64,000 nt of DNA from Trogon surrucura (lineage: Eukaryota; Chordata; Aves; Trogoniformes; Trogonidae): the NCBI GenBank assembly GCA_020746105.1, contig CM036631.1:14791058-14855057 (forward strand). The letters are read 5' to 3'. Made by a program: the position numbers and the translations under genes. The notes below the pieces were generated by a model. That model worked only from the letters and a program-made list of their open reading frames with translations, was not told the DNA's origin and did not search any database. Every line of letters starts with the position of its first letter. Position 1 is the stretch's first letter. This document shows, piece after piece, positions 23,241-33,513 of the stretch.

Positions 23241-23555
23241 CCTTAAAGACCATCTTAAAGACCTTGGGCAGGGACACCTCCCACAAGATGAGGTTACTCC
23301 GAGCTCCATCCCACCTGTCCCTGAACCCTTGTAGGGAGGAGGGTGCCACAACTTCTCTGGGCAACCTGTTCCACCGTGTAACTGCTCTCAGAGTGGAGAA
23401 CTTTTTCCTGACGCCTAATCTAAACCTACCCTGCTCTAGTGTGAACCCATTGCCCCTGTCCTACCCCCTGTCCTTCCCCAGCCTTCCCATAGCCCCTCAG
23501 GTACTGGAAGGCCTCCCCAGAGCCTTCTCTTCTCCAGGTTTTACAACCCCAAACG
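23241..23555 (-). mobile_element. Older antisense CR1, right piece
   Basis: It reads GGGCAGGGACACCTCCCAC, CAACTTCTCTGGGCAACCTG and AGCCTTCTCTTCTCCAGG, the reverse complement of the typical CR1 3' region. It ends where the FADD CpG island begins, about 620 bases before the FADD start codon. Confidence 0.88.
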
Positions 23556-23559
23556 GGAC

Positions 23560-24175
23560 TTGTGCACCTTCAGGTTCACTAAAAGCTCTCGAAGCCGCTC
23601 TCCTCCTACAGCGACAGACCCCACCGCTCCCCCAGCCCAGGGCTGGGCCGAGCCTGAGGCGCCACGACGCGGCCCTGCTGCCCCCGCCACAGGGGACCGG
23701 CCGCGCCGAGCTCGGCACCAACACGCGTTTTGTACCCGGCACCACAGAACCACCCCCCCCCCGCGCCTCTGAGGGCCTTCGCGCCCTGCGGGGGTCCCTA
23801 AAATCAGTCTGAGGGGCGGCGGGGCCTCCCCCTCCCTCTCCCCTCCCCTGTGCGCGGCCGCCACCTCTGGGCAGGAAGCACTTGGGGAGCGGAACCCGCC
23901 GCTGCCGACACGTCACTTCCGGGCAGTGCCCCGCGCGGGTGCGGAGTCTGGGCCAGGGGCGGCGCCGGGCCGGGTCTGGTCTCGTCGTGTCTCCGTTCCC
24001 CTCCGCTCCTCACGCTGCCCGTCCTGCCGGGAAGTCGCGCAGTGGACGCAAGACTCGCGGTCCGGCCTCGGAGTGTGTGTGGGGGGGGGGGACGGTGAGG
24101 AGGTTCCGCCAGGCTTTGCCCGCGGCCCTGTCCCGCCCGGGCCTGGCGGCGGTTGCGGGGTAGGCCCTGGGCGCC
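23560..24175 (+). promoter_or_regulatory. FADD: FADD CpG-island promoter and 5'UTR
   Basis: A GC- and CpG-rich block with no TATA box. At 23910-23922 the sequence ACGTCACTTCCGG overlaps a CRE half-site (ACGTCA) with a perfect ETS/GABP site (ACTTCCGG, reverse CCGGAAGT), a common core-promoter pair. The transcription start is probably somewhere in 23,930-24,080. A G11 run at 24081-24091 after GTGTGTGT lies in the 5'UTR and is prone to sequencing error. Confidence 0.75.
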
Positions 24176-24476
24176 ATGGACCCGTTCCTGGCTCTGCAGC
24201 TCTCCATCTCCCAGAGGCTGTCGGACGGCGAACTCCATCAGCTGAAGTTTCTCTGCCAGGTGGAAATTGGGAAAAGGAGGCTTGAGTCTGTCCAGAGTGC
24301 GCTGGAGCTCTTCAACATCTGTGTGGAGCAGCAGCTGTTTACAGAGTACGACCTGACGTTCCTTGAGTATTTGCTGAAGAGCATTAAAAGAAAAGACCTG
24401 CTCTCACAGGTCAAGCGGTTCCACGAGGAAAGAGAAGTTACTAATCCTGATGATGAACCAGATGAGCGTGAAAAAC
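24176..24476 (+). CDS. FADD: FADD exon 1: death effector domain
   Basis: Codons 1-100 plus one base, from the ATG at 24176 to a GTAGGT donor at 24477. It covers the DED and an acidic linker (DDEPDEREK). The split Arg codon C/GT is completed at 24957. Exon 1 is GC-rich at its 5' end, as the CpG island reaches into it. Confidence 0.96.
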
Positions 24477-25234
24477 GTAGGTGTATTGTTTTTATAATTC
24501 CCCTCCCCAAGCAGCCCCAGTCAAGCTACACATCCTGTCGCTGTGGGTGCGCTTAGAGCATCCACAGAGCTCGGCTGCTCTCAGTTCCCCCCGTTGCCAA
24601 CTGTAGCTGAGCCTACTGCTAAGGGTGCTTTCCCTGCCAGCTGCTGCACAGCACTGTGTTATACCCTGGAAACATACCATGAGGGCAGCATATGCTGCAG
24701 ACGGCTTTCTCAAGTGGAAATTTCGAACTTTTTTAATTGAATGGTCACTTGGAAGCCATAGTATGTACTTGAGATTTTGAGTAGATCCAGTGGTGTAGCT
24801 TTCAGAACGTGTGATGCAGCGAGAGTAGTAGCATTCTGCTAAAAGCGGACCAAAACCGAATAAAAAACCCCACAAACCACCCCTACTAACTGTCAAAAGT
24901 TATCTCGTATTTCTTAGTAAATCTCTTACTAACTTGATGTACTTCTGCTATTTCAGGTCTTCAGAGGGCAGCTTTTGAAGTCATATGTGACAATGTCGGG
25001 AGGGACTGGAAGTGGCTGATACGAGAACTTCAGTTTCCTGAAGTGAGAATGGAGAGGATAGTGGCAGCCAATCCACTGAACTTGCGTGAACAGTTGTTTC
25101 AGTCGCTTCGAGAGTGGCAGAAATGGAAGGGAAAAGATGCAAAGGTGACTGACTTAATACGTGCTCTTCGGTGCTGTAACATGAATTTGGTGGCAGACCT
25201 AGTTGAACGGAAGCTCAACGCTGCAAACGGGTGA
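24176..25234 (+). CDS. FADD: FADD, death-receptor adaptor (two exons, complete)
   Basis: FADD links Fas and TRAIL receptors (death domain) to caspase-8/10 (death effector domain) in the DISC, and also serves in necroptosis control. Coding exons are 24176-24476 and 24957-25234, 192 codons plus TGA. The ATG has a strong context (GCGCCATGG) and starts [15 protein letters not shown]. The DED (about residues 1-85) keeps F25 in LKFLC and the RxDL charge motif in KRKDLL (R72, D74). The death domain (about 100-187) reads [20 protein letters not shown] through [12 protein letters not shown]. The two-exon structure matches other vertebrates. The protein ends at LNAANG, 16 residues shorter than human (208 aa), and lacks the Ser-rich tail that carries human Ser194. 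Identity is secure. Confidence 0.97.
24957..25234 (+). CDS. FADD: FADD exon 2: death domain
   Basis: The acceptor is TATTTCAG at 24956. It encodes the death domain: [17 protein letters not shown], the receptor-binding helices, and [18 protein letters not shown] before TGA at 25232-25234. The intron before it is 480 bases (24477-24956) and holds no other feature that I can see. Confidence 0.96.
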
Positions 25235-28200
25235 AATAAATGGAAAAACACTTCCACATCCTACAGATACGGATGCAAGAAGTCGAAGTGCCTTTACTTT
25301 TCTGATCTGAGCTCAATGTCACTGCTTCTGTTAGTTCTGCCATTAATTTATGTGCCTTAATAGGCTGACTTATGGTCAGATGAAGATTAATATAAAAAAA
25401 AAAAAATGCCTTTCAGGTAGTGCTTTTTTAGTTTGATGCTTCCATTAAGAGATTTTAACTTTTTAGAAGACTTAAACTGGATTTTGCAGAAATTCTCACA
25501 CTTTTGTTCTACGACCCACCCAAAACAAGATTTGCTGTGGTGCAGTACTTTTCACATGTATCTTCTCTACGAATACACCCAGGGACACTTCTGAGGCAAC
25601 TATAATTTTAAATTTCACAGGGACGTTAGTTTTCCTTTTTGTTCTGTGGCCTGTTATAACTAGTATGAAAGGGGGAAGGAATAGACCTCTTAGCTGTCTG
25701 CTGGCTTTTCTTTTTAATATTCTGTGATTCTGTGAATATGTTCCATAATTTTTGAAATACATTTGCTCTCCGTAGAAGCTACTGTAATCTCAGCTACAGT
25801 CACAGTTACAAGACCGTGGTGCAAGAGGACTAGTAACTATTGTGGCTGGGTTGATGCCTGGGTTGAAAATGAACTCTCTGAAATCAAATGTTTGTATCAA
25901 GTGCCTTCATCATCCTGAAGGAAATGTTCTTCTGAAACTGTCAAAGAAATTGTGCCTCACAGATGTTCACAGCATTCCTGTTCCTTGACATGTTTTGAAA
26001 GTGGTTGTAAGCAACTCGCAGAGGAAAGCGGATTTATGAACAAGACCAGATTCAGTTTTCATCTTTAATTTGAAACAGACTTCAAAGAATGGGCTTCATG
26101 CCTAACCTAAGGCTGGAAGAACTGCACAAGCTTCAAGATACGTGGGGCTGTGGAGGCCTCTGGGGACTGTCACCTGCACAAGGGGGGAAAGTCTAATGCA
26201 GTCATTAGTGCTTGAATGAGCAGGATTGTTTGTTACTGCAGAGATCCTTCTAACTACATGAATAGATACTTGAAGAGGCTCTTTTGCTACTGTACCTTTG
26301 TGACTTTTAGCTCCTTTCAGGTTCTTTTTACATGGAGCCGTTACTGTGAAGCCTGGGTGTCAGCATATGATACACCACTCCTCTGTAACATCGATAATTC
26401 TCGAGTTTTTTGGTGCCTCTAGTTCAGACGATGACACTTGAATACTTGACTGTAGTTGATGGAAACTGCTGTAAGCCAAACTTACCTTTTCATTAAGGTT
26501 TTTCCTAAAGTGATCCTCACAAGTATTTTTCTGATCATAATATATTAAATATCAATGATTGTATCCGAGCGAAGGAACAATACAGGCATTCCTACTCTGC
26601 TCTTTGGGCAGGCACAGTTCTCCAAGTGCTTGCTCCACTACTTGTCAATTCCTGATTTCTAGTAGGAGATACAGGGCTACCCTTCAGCTGTGCGACTAGC
26701 TCAAATGTTTTGGAGGTTGGTAGGTTTTTTTCACTAGATGAAGCCTCCATTCTACAGTATTTAAAGAAAATGATTGCTTCAGCCTTTTTTCCTTCCTGCC
26801 TTTGAGTAGTCTTTGTGAGCAGAGTGGAGTAGAGGTGAAGTTAGCAAGATACATTTGTGGCGCAACAGCCCTGTGACAGTTCCAAGTTCAATCTGCCCAG
26901 TAACGTGTTTTAATTATCCCCTTGTAAAAAGTCTTCTGGTTCACAGAAGACAGATTTATCTGGAATATGAGAAGAGGGATGCTGCCTATTGCATATAACC
27001 AGGATATTTTAAGATTCAGTAGGAATAACTTGTAGCAAAGTGCTCACCAGCTGTAAGAAATACTCTTCTTGAGTAGCTAAAAATTCCTTTTGATTTAAGG
27101 ATTTGCACATAGTGGATATTTTATCATGTATGAAAGCAATCACCTAGACTGCATCAATCTTTGCAATACCTCAGGACCAATTAAAACCTGTTTTTAGTAG
27201 AGATTAAGAAGTTGATTATGTGAGAACAAAATCAAAGGGAGCAAAATGGAACAAAGGGAGCAAAAGCTTTTTATTGGGAGGAGGGATAAGGGAAAAGGGC
27301 ACGATTTGTAAGGAACTGTGTTGTGATCCAGTTGGCAATCAAAGCATTTTGGAATCAAATACACATATTTTTATAACTTTAATTCAAGTTTTATGTTGTG
27401 TAATTCTGTGCACGTCATTAAAAATACTTTCTTAAAAATGAAATAGAAGTGTGGGGTTTTTTTCACATTATGAGATTGCTGTCTGTGACAAGATCCCTAA
27501 CTGGGGGAAGGTAAATGTTAAGGACACTTAGAGCAAGGAGTGGTGCTAACATGTTACCAATGTCCTTAGAACATTGAATTAAAGCAAAAATCCTTGTTGA
27601 ATTTCTTGGAAGTGCTGAAAAGGCTCTCGTTTTCCTGGCAGGAGTAGCATTGGAGCGCTGTCACTCAGGGAAGTAGAAAACAAATAATAATAAAAAAAAT
27701 ATGTCAGCCCTCAGGAGCCTGAAATTGAGTCGTGGGGCAGGGTGTGCATGGGAGACGGCCCTTCTTACAGATGTTTGCTCTGCTAGTCATGCTGTGGTGA
27801 GGTGGTTGTCTTTGGTTTATGATTAATTAAAAACACAGCTTATTCTAAACCTGTTCAGGCTTTCGGGCGATGTGTTCAGAGTTAAATTGACAGATGCTTC
27901 GGTGCTGTGTGAAGCGTGTACCAGCACTGAAGCGTTAGCATGTACTTAGAGCTTTGAAGGTGTAAGACAAGCAACTTAATTACCCATTTTATCAAATTCC
28001 CTCAGATGCTCTGCTAGAGTATCTGCCTGGGAGGAATTACTTTTTCTTTTGGTCTCTCTTGAGTCTTTTTTTCCTTACAGCTTTGAGAAAACAACACAGC
28101 AAAACACATTGAGAGTAAAAAGTGTCATCGCAGCAGAATTCTCATTTCGGAGGTTTGTTTTTCTGGGTCTCCTCACCGTCCCTTTAAGGACTTGCCCTTT

Positions 28201-28920
28201 CCTATGAGTTTTGAAGCTGTCAGTTATATATTGCATATTAAGGTTTGTTGTCAGCGTTTTTTAAAAATCGCATCACTTTTATTACCAAGTTAAAAGAAGT
28301 TTACGAGACTTTTAATTAAATTTCCTCTTCTACAAATCGGTTGTCATGAATATTTCAAATGCAATGCTTTGTTTTCCTTTTTCTCCATCCACCCCCCCAC
28401 AGGCAGCTATATTTTCTCCAGCTTTTGTTTCGTCCCTAAAATAATTGGCTGCTTTCTGAAATCTAATTGCTTCATTTAGTTGTCGGATGCAAAAAGCTTA
28501 GTAACACACGCTGGATCTCCCAGCTCTCTTTGGCACTCGGCATGTTCTCAATTCAGGCTTTTTGGTTGTCTCTTTCACAGTTCAAGTTTATTTGTAATCC
28601 CTGTCTTCGTTTCTTTCACAATTATCAAAGGGCGGTTTGTGCTGGTCTCATTCCCTACAGGAATCACCGATGTCATTAAAATGTATTCCAGCATGGAAAA
28701 TATTTTTCTAAGTTGTTTTCCCTCTTTGATTTATTACTTCTTTACTCAGCCAGTGTTTTTATTGCAGGGATGTGCTGGTAGAGTTAGAAACTAGTTCCCT
28801 GCTTCGATTATACCATAAAAATAGGAATTGGGGGGGTGAGATGAGGGGTAGGGGAAGGAATTTCAAGTAAAGGTTCAAGAACTTTTGAAGAATCTATCTT
28901 TGTCGTCGTAAAAAAACCTT
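25235..28920 (+). other. FADD 3'UTR of uncertain length and downstream intergenic DNA
   Basis: AT-rich non-coding sequence after FADD. AATAAA overlaps the stop (25235-25240) and is too close to be used. Candidate signals are ATTAAA at 26544-26549 and AATAAA at 27689-27694, so the 3'UTR could be 1.3 to 2.5 kb. A small ATTCTGTGATTCTGTGA remnant at about 25,720-25,736 looks like a CR1 3' tip. The part at 28,150-28,480 is AT-rich with homeobox- and POU-like words and may be a conserved element. Confidence 0.5.
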
Positions 28921-29220
28921 TTTGTGTCTGAGGATTGCTTAACGTGGAGAGGGTGTGTTGCAATGGGCTCTGGGAACTGTAGGTTTCGAGAGGGGGAAGC
29001 CGAGCTTTACTCAGCTGCCGGGAAGGCACTGATTAACGCAGAAGCGTGGGAATCTGCATGGAATAAACTTGCAGACACTCCTAACCATAAAACAGGTAAA
29101 AGTTTCATCCACGGAGCTATTTCTGCTCCTGTTTCACTCTTGGAAGCGTTACACGTTCATTTCTTAAAACAGGCTAAAACCAACACAGGTTTGTTCTTGT
29201 AAAAGCTTGTGTAATATAAA

Positions 29221-29260
29221 TCATTAAATACATTAAGTTATCATTAAATATATTAAGTTG
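29221..29260. repeat. 20-bp tandem duplication
   Basis: TCATTAAATACATTAAGTTA is followed directly by TCATTAAATATATTAAGTTG, 18 of 20 identical, in AT-rich intergenic DNA. Confidence 0.85.
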
Positions 29261-30699
29261 GTAATAGCGGTTTGAGTTTAAAGTTGGCAATTCCCGTGAT
29301 CAGCGTCGGAAGTTGAGAACTTTTTCGTCGTTTTCCAAAATACTCCGTGGGTACAGTTCTTCCTGTGCGGATGGTAAAGCCGCTTTCCCGTCTTTCAGCG
29401 TGGGTTTTAGTTTGTTAAAAAAGAAAAAAGAAAAGGGTAATGCTGTGTTTCTGGCAGGTCGCAGCACTTAAGACGGCTTTCAAAGTAGTCAGTTCCTGTA
29501 GCTAAGGTAAGGTTTTTGTGAGATTGGTGTATAAAAAAAATAACACGTCTGAAAGAGGCTTTGAGGATTACCTCTCCAATACAATGTGGTAAGAACCTTG
29601 GCTGAGGAAAGCAGCTTAATGTCAACTTTGCACGTCTAATGCTTCAAAAAGTTATCAAACTGGCATTTTTACTTGCTTCGTAGCCTGCAAGCCTCCGGAC
29701 CAGCCTCTTGTGCTGCGTGAAGTTACACGGAGATAAAATTGGACCATCGTCATCAGAGATGTAAAAAACCATCCAGCTGGGATTTTCTGTGGCAGGCACT
29801 TTATTTACAGGTGAGCCTGGCTTTATACAAATTCCACGTAAAGCAATAATCTCGCAATTAGAAGCGCTCACCGATTTTGTAATGTTGTTTTCTTTTCCAC
29901 TTCTTGACTCCGTTATTCCAATTGATCGCGGCAGGACTATTAACTTCAGAAAATAATTTTCAGAATTAAGTGAGCAGTTCTTTTTGTGATCTAACTTTTG
30001 TAAGGGTTTTAACAGCTGTTCTGCAAGCATTCACACTACCTGTGGCAACGATTTGTCCAGAGGGATGTGTAAAGACTGCATTTCTGCACAAAAGTTAAGT
30101 GATTTTTGTGTGCAAGCCTGGCACTGGATTTTATATATGGTGACCTTATAAACCATGTGCAAGTTTCTGTCTAAAAATTAAGCTACAAAATTAATGTCTG
30201 GAGCTCTTGAGTATTTACTCTTTTCCCTTTAGAGTCTCTTCAAAATTAGCTCATCTTTTCCCCATTCTTTTTCAGAATTTGTAATACCTGTTTAAAAAAA
30301 ACCCACAGCACTATTTTTTTGAGGAATAGGTACCAACATCCGTTCAATAAAATAGAACTAAGCAAGCTAAATGCTTATCTTTCTTTTTTTCCCCCCCACC
30401 TGTGGTCTCCCTGTGAGGTGCTTCCTGTGGCTTCTAGGCATGCCGCCAAATTTTGGAAAAAAAACCAAAACCCAAACTTGCAGAGAAAATGGGAATTAAA
30501 AGGGTGCAGCACCTGGCAGGTCTGGGCCCATGGGTTTTGGGATCCACATCCCATGTTATTTTTTTTTTTTTCCCTTTGTTACGCTCAGCGTGAGCAGAAT
30601 TTAGTCACAGCTTCCTGGCTGTGAAGTCCCTAACGTGGGAAAGCCTGAATAGCCTGAATTACCCCCAAAACCATTATTAGAGAGGTTCTCCTTCCCCTC

Positions 30700-31234
30700 T
30701 ACTCTGCCCTGATGAGACCCCATCTGGAATATTGTGTCCAGTTCTGGGCCCCTCAGTTCAAGAGAGACAGGGAACTGCTGGAGAGAGTCCAGCACAGGGC
30801 AACTGGGATGATTAAGGGAGTGGAGCATCTTCCTTATGAGGAAAGGCTGAGGGAGCTGGGGCTCTTTAGTTTGGAGGAGACTGAGGGGTGACCTCATTAA
30901 TGTTTACAAATACGTCAAGGGTGAGTGTCACGAGGATGGAGCCAGGCTCTTCTCAGTGACAACCACTGGTAGGACAAGGGGTAATGGGCTGAAACTGGAA
31001 CATAAGAGGTTCCGCTTAAACTCGAGAAGAAACTTCTTCTCAGTGAGGGTGACGGAGCCCTGGCACAGGCTGCTCAGAGAGGTTGTGGAGTCTCCTTCTC
31101 TGGAGACATTCAAGACCTGCCTGGACACGTTCCTGTGTAGCATTATCTGGGTGTTCCTGCTCTGGCAGGGGGATTGGACTTGATGATCTTTCGAGGTCCC
31201 TTCCAATCCCTAACATTCTGTGATTCTATGATTC
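30700..31234 (+). mobile_element. CR1 LINE, 5'-truncated, sense
   Basis: It starts at about TACTCTGCCCTGATGAGACC and ends ATTCTGTGATTCTATGATTC. It shares nearly all positions with the copy at 22.7 kb over some 530 bases and has the same reverse-transcriptase C-terminal frame ([34 protein letters not shown]). The frame is open in part, but this is a dead 3' fragment without the catalytic domain. Confidence 0.93.
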
Positions 31235-32008
31235 CCACAGCAACCGCCGTGCACGCGGTGCGTGGGGCTGCAGCGCGCTACCTCCTGCCCATCCCAACCA
31301 GCTGAGTAACGTTTGGAAGCTGTTCCTGATGGTTAAGATTTGCTGCAGTCTCCAGGCAGTGACCGTGTCAAAAAATCCAAGCTCTGAGCGCAGGAATGTA
31401 AAATGAAGTTTCTTGACTGAATCCTCTCCTTTCGGTTCCGCTGCCCCACTTGGAGGCAGTGAAAGGGCACCGGGCGGACATGGAGAAATTTGCTTTCAAC
31501 GTTTTTCTAACGAGCGGTTTAGCACGTGGCGCTTCCATTTCTGTACCCAGCTTGAACGGTAAAATTCGAACTTGTGTGTCTAACTGCGTGTTTGTGCATG
31601 AAGTAGCTAATATGTATGCAGATGGATTCAAACTAATTAGAGCTAAAACCAACAAAGTGTATGTTTCTAGCTAACAGCTACTTGCACCTCTGTTATACGC
31701 CAACTAAGTAAGTTATTCACCGTGGATCTACTCATACAATTTTCTGTAAAAACCTATTTAACTTTTCTTTTAAAAAATAGCACTTGGATGCTGAGGAACT
31801 TTATGTCTCCATAGGGTACGTGTGATTCTTTAAATCAAAAGGTCAAATTCCACATCTGGCCTGTGAATTTTAAGTGATCTTACATGTTACGCTAAATCTT
31901 AGATGACCATATTTATAAAGCCCTTTGCTCCATGCAGTATTTGTTCCTTTAATTTCCTGGAACTTCATAGTTATCAGCACTCCAACGCTGACTCACTTTG
32001 AACCTTTA

Positions 32009-32076
32009 TTCACGTGACCGAATGAGACCAAATGAATAAGAATTCACGTGACCAAATGAGACCAAATGAATAATAA
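32009..32076. repeat. 34-bp tandem duplication containing E-boxes
   Basis: Two adjacent 34-base units (32009-32042 and 32043-32076) begin TTCACGTGACC and differ at two positions. Each has a CACGTG palindrome and an internal echo of AATGAGACCAAATGAATAA. The following TTCA is the start of a third, lost unit. Confidence 0.9.
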
Positions 32077-33385
32077 TTCAAAGCCTTTAGTTTCACATAA
32101 TAAAACAGTAATATGAGTAAGTACTTTAACGTGAGCAAGAGATACCCACAAACTGTGGACTTGGATGGGGAGAAGGACTCTGTGGATGGGACCCTCATTT
32201 TCCACCCTGTGCTCGGTACACAAATGAAATGCTGGGGAAGAAAGGTGACCAAGACACTTTGGTGCTGAGCCAAGATCTCAAACAGTCATTGAGCTCCTCA
32301 GCACACTTGGGCTCCCTACAGCCTCTGTGGGTGACTAAAAGCAGATTGGAAACCCAGATGCTGATTTTCTTCCCAGGAACATCTCCTCATTTTGCTTGAA
32401 GTGGGAATGGATGCGGGAATCCTCATTAGAGTGAGAAATCCTTGGCCCTAGAACTTCCTGATTCTCCAGAACTCCTTACCGCTGGATAAGCTGGTGTGAA
32501 AGGACCAGATCGTTTTGCAGCTTGAAACCCAAAGACAGATTTCACCCGTCTTCTGTGAATTTATGTTTGCAGAAGTGTCGAGACCAAGTCTCAAAGTAGA
32601 TACCATCACAAAAACAGCTGGAGTACTTAATCCATTTTAATATCAATCAACACCTTTGAAAATCCTGTGTTTGCTTTCACTCATAATGCAATGCCATTGC
32701 TTGTGCATGTCCTAGGTTGGTATTTTTACTGTTTTGTAGAGTAGTAGTATTAGGGATACTTGCATTTAGCTTGAACTGAATTTTTTAAGGGTGAGCAATT
32801 TAATAATTGGTGATTCAAATAGGGTTGTACCATGTCTTCTGCCAGAAGAAGCCTCACCAGCAAAGTCTGAGGTCTGTTGCTCAGGTCTGAGTTGTGGGGA
32901 GCTCAGTTTTTCTGAGAAGTTCCCACAGGTTAATGCAGAGAAATTAGAGGAAGAATTATGGAGAAATTAGATCACAGGTTCTCTTACTTAAATGATACCT
33001 GAAGTGCCCCATAGGCTTGTCCCATTTTCTCCTTTAAAGTCTTACTTTCATCCCTTATCTCTTCCCTGCAAACTCATTGCCCCCCACATCATTAAAAGTT
33101 GAATAATTATAACATGCAAGCCCGAGGGAGGACAAAACACTAGTTTTCTTGGTGGTTTGAAGAGGACTTTGCCATTTCTTGAACCATCCCTAGTCATTCA
33201 GACAGCCTGCTCCAGTGGTTTTCAATCTATTCCAGCAGGCTGTGACAACCTCAGCGAGGGAAAAACGGGCGTGGATGGAATTGCCACTGTACCTGTAAGG
33301 AGGTCAGGGAATATCCTGTTTTTGCAATGTTATCATGTCAAATGTTACAACAGCACTGGCAGCTTCCTGTTTTTTTTCTGTGCAG

Positions 33386-33513
33386 AAAGAGGTAATGGGG
33401 AGCTGCTGGCTGAAGAATGCTGCCGGCTTCTTTTGGTCATGTATTTTGGTACTACAAAGGTGGCATTATTAAAGGCAGACAAAAATAAGCCTCTAATCCT
33501 GCAACCAAACTGA
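33386..33513 (+). other. Exon-like terminal open frame
   Basis: After the acceptor-like TTTTTTTTCTGTGCAG the frame reads GNGELLAEECCRLLLVMYFG and then VALLKADKNKPLILQPN before TGA. CATAAA follows 30 bases later as a weak polyadenylation-like hexamer. No family is recognised, and it is not in phase with a unique upstream segment. It may be chance. Confidence 0.12.

Noticed and set aside
23090-23812. 240-codon + strand open frame, the longest in the window
   Set aside because: It runs from the end of one CR1, through the antisense CR1, into the FADD CpG island. It is a composite of repeat and GC-rich DNA, not a gene.
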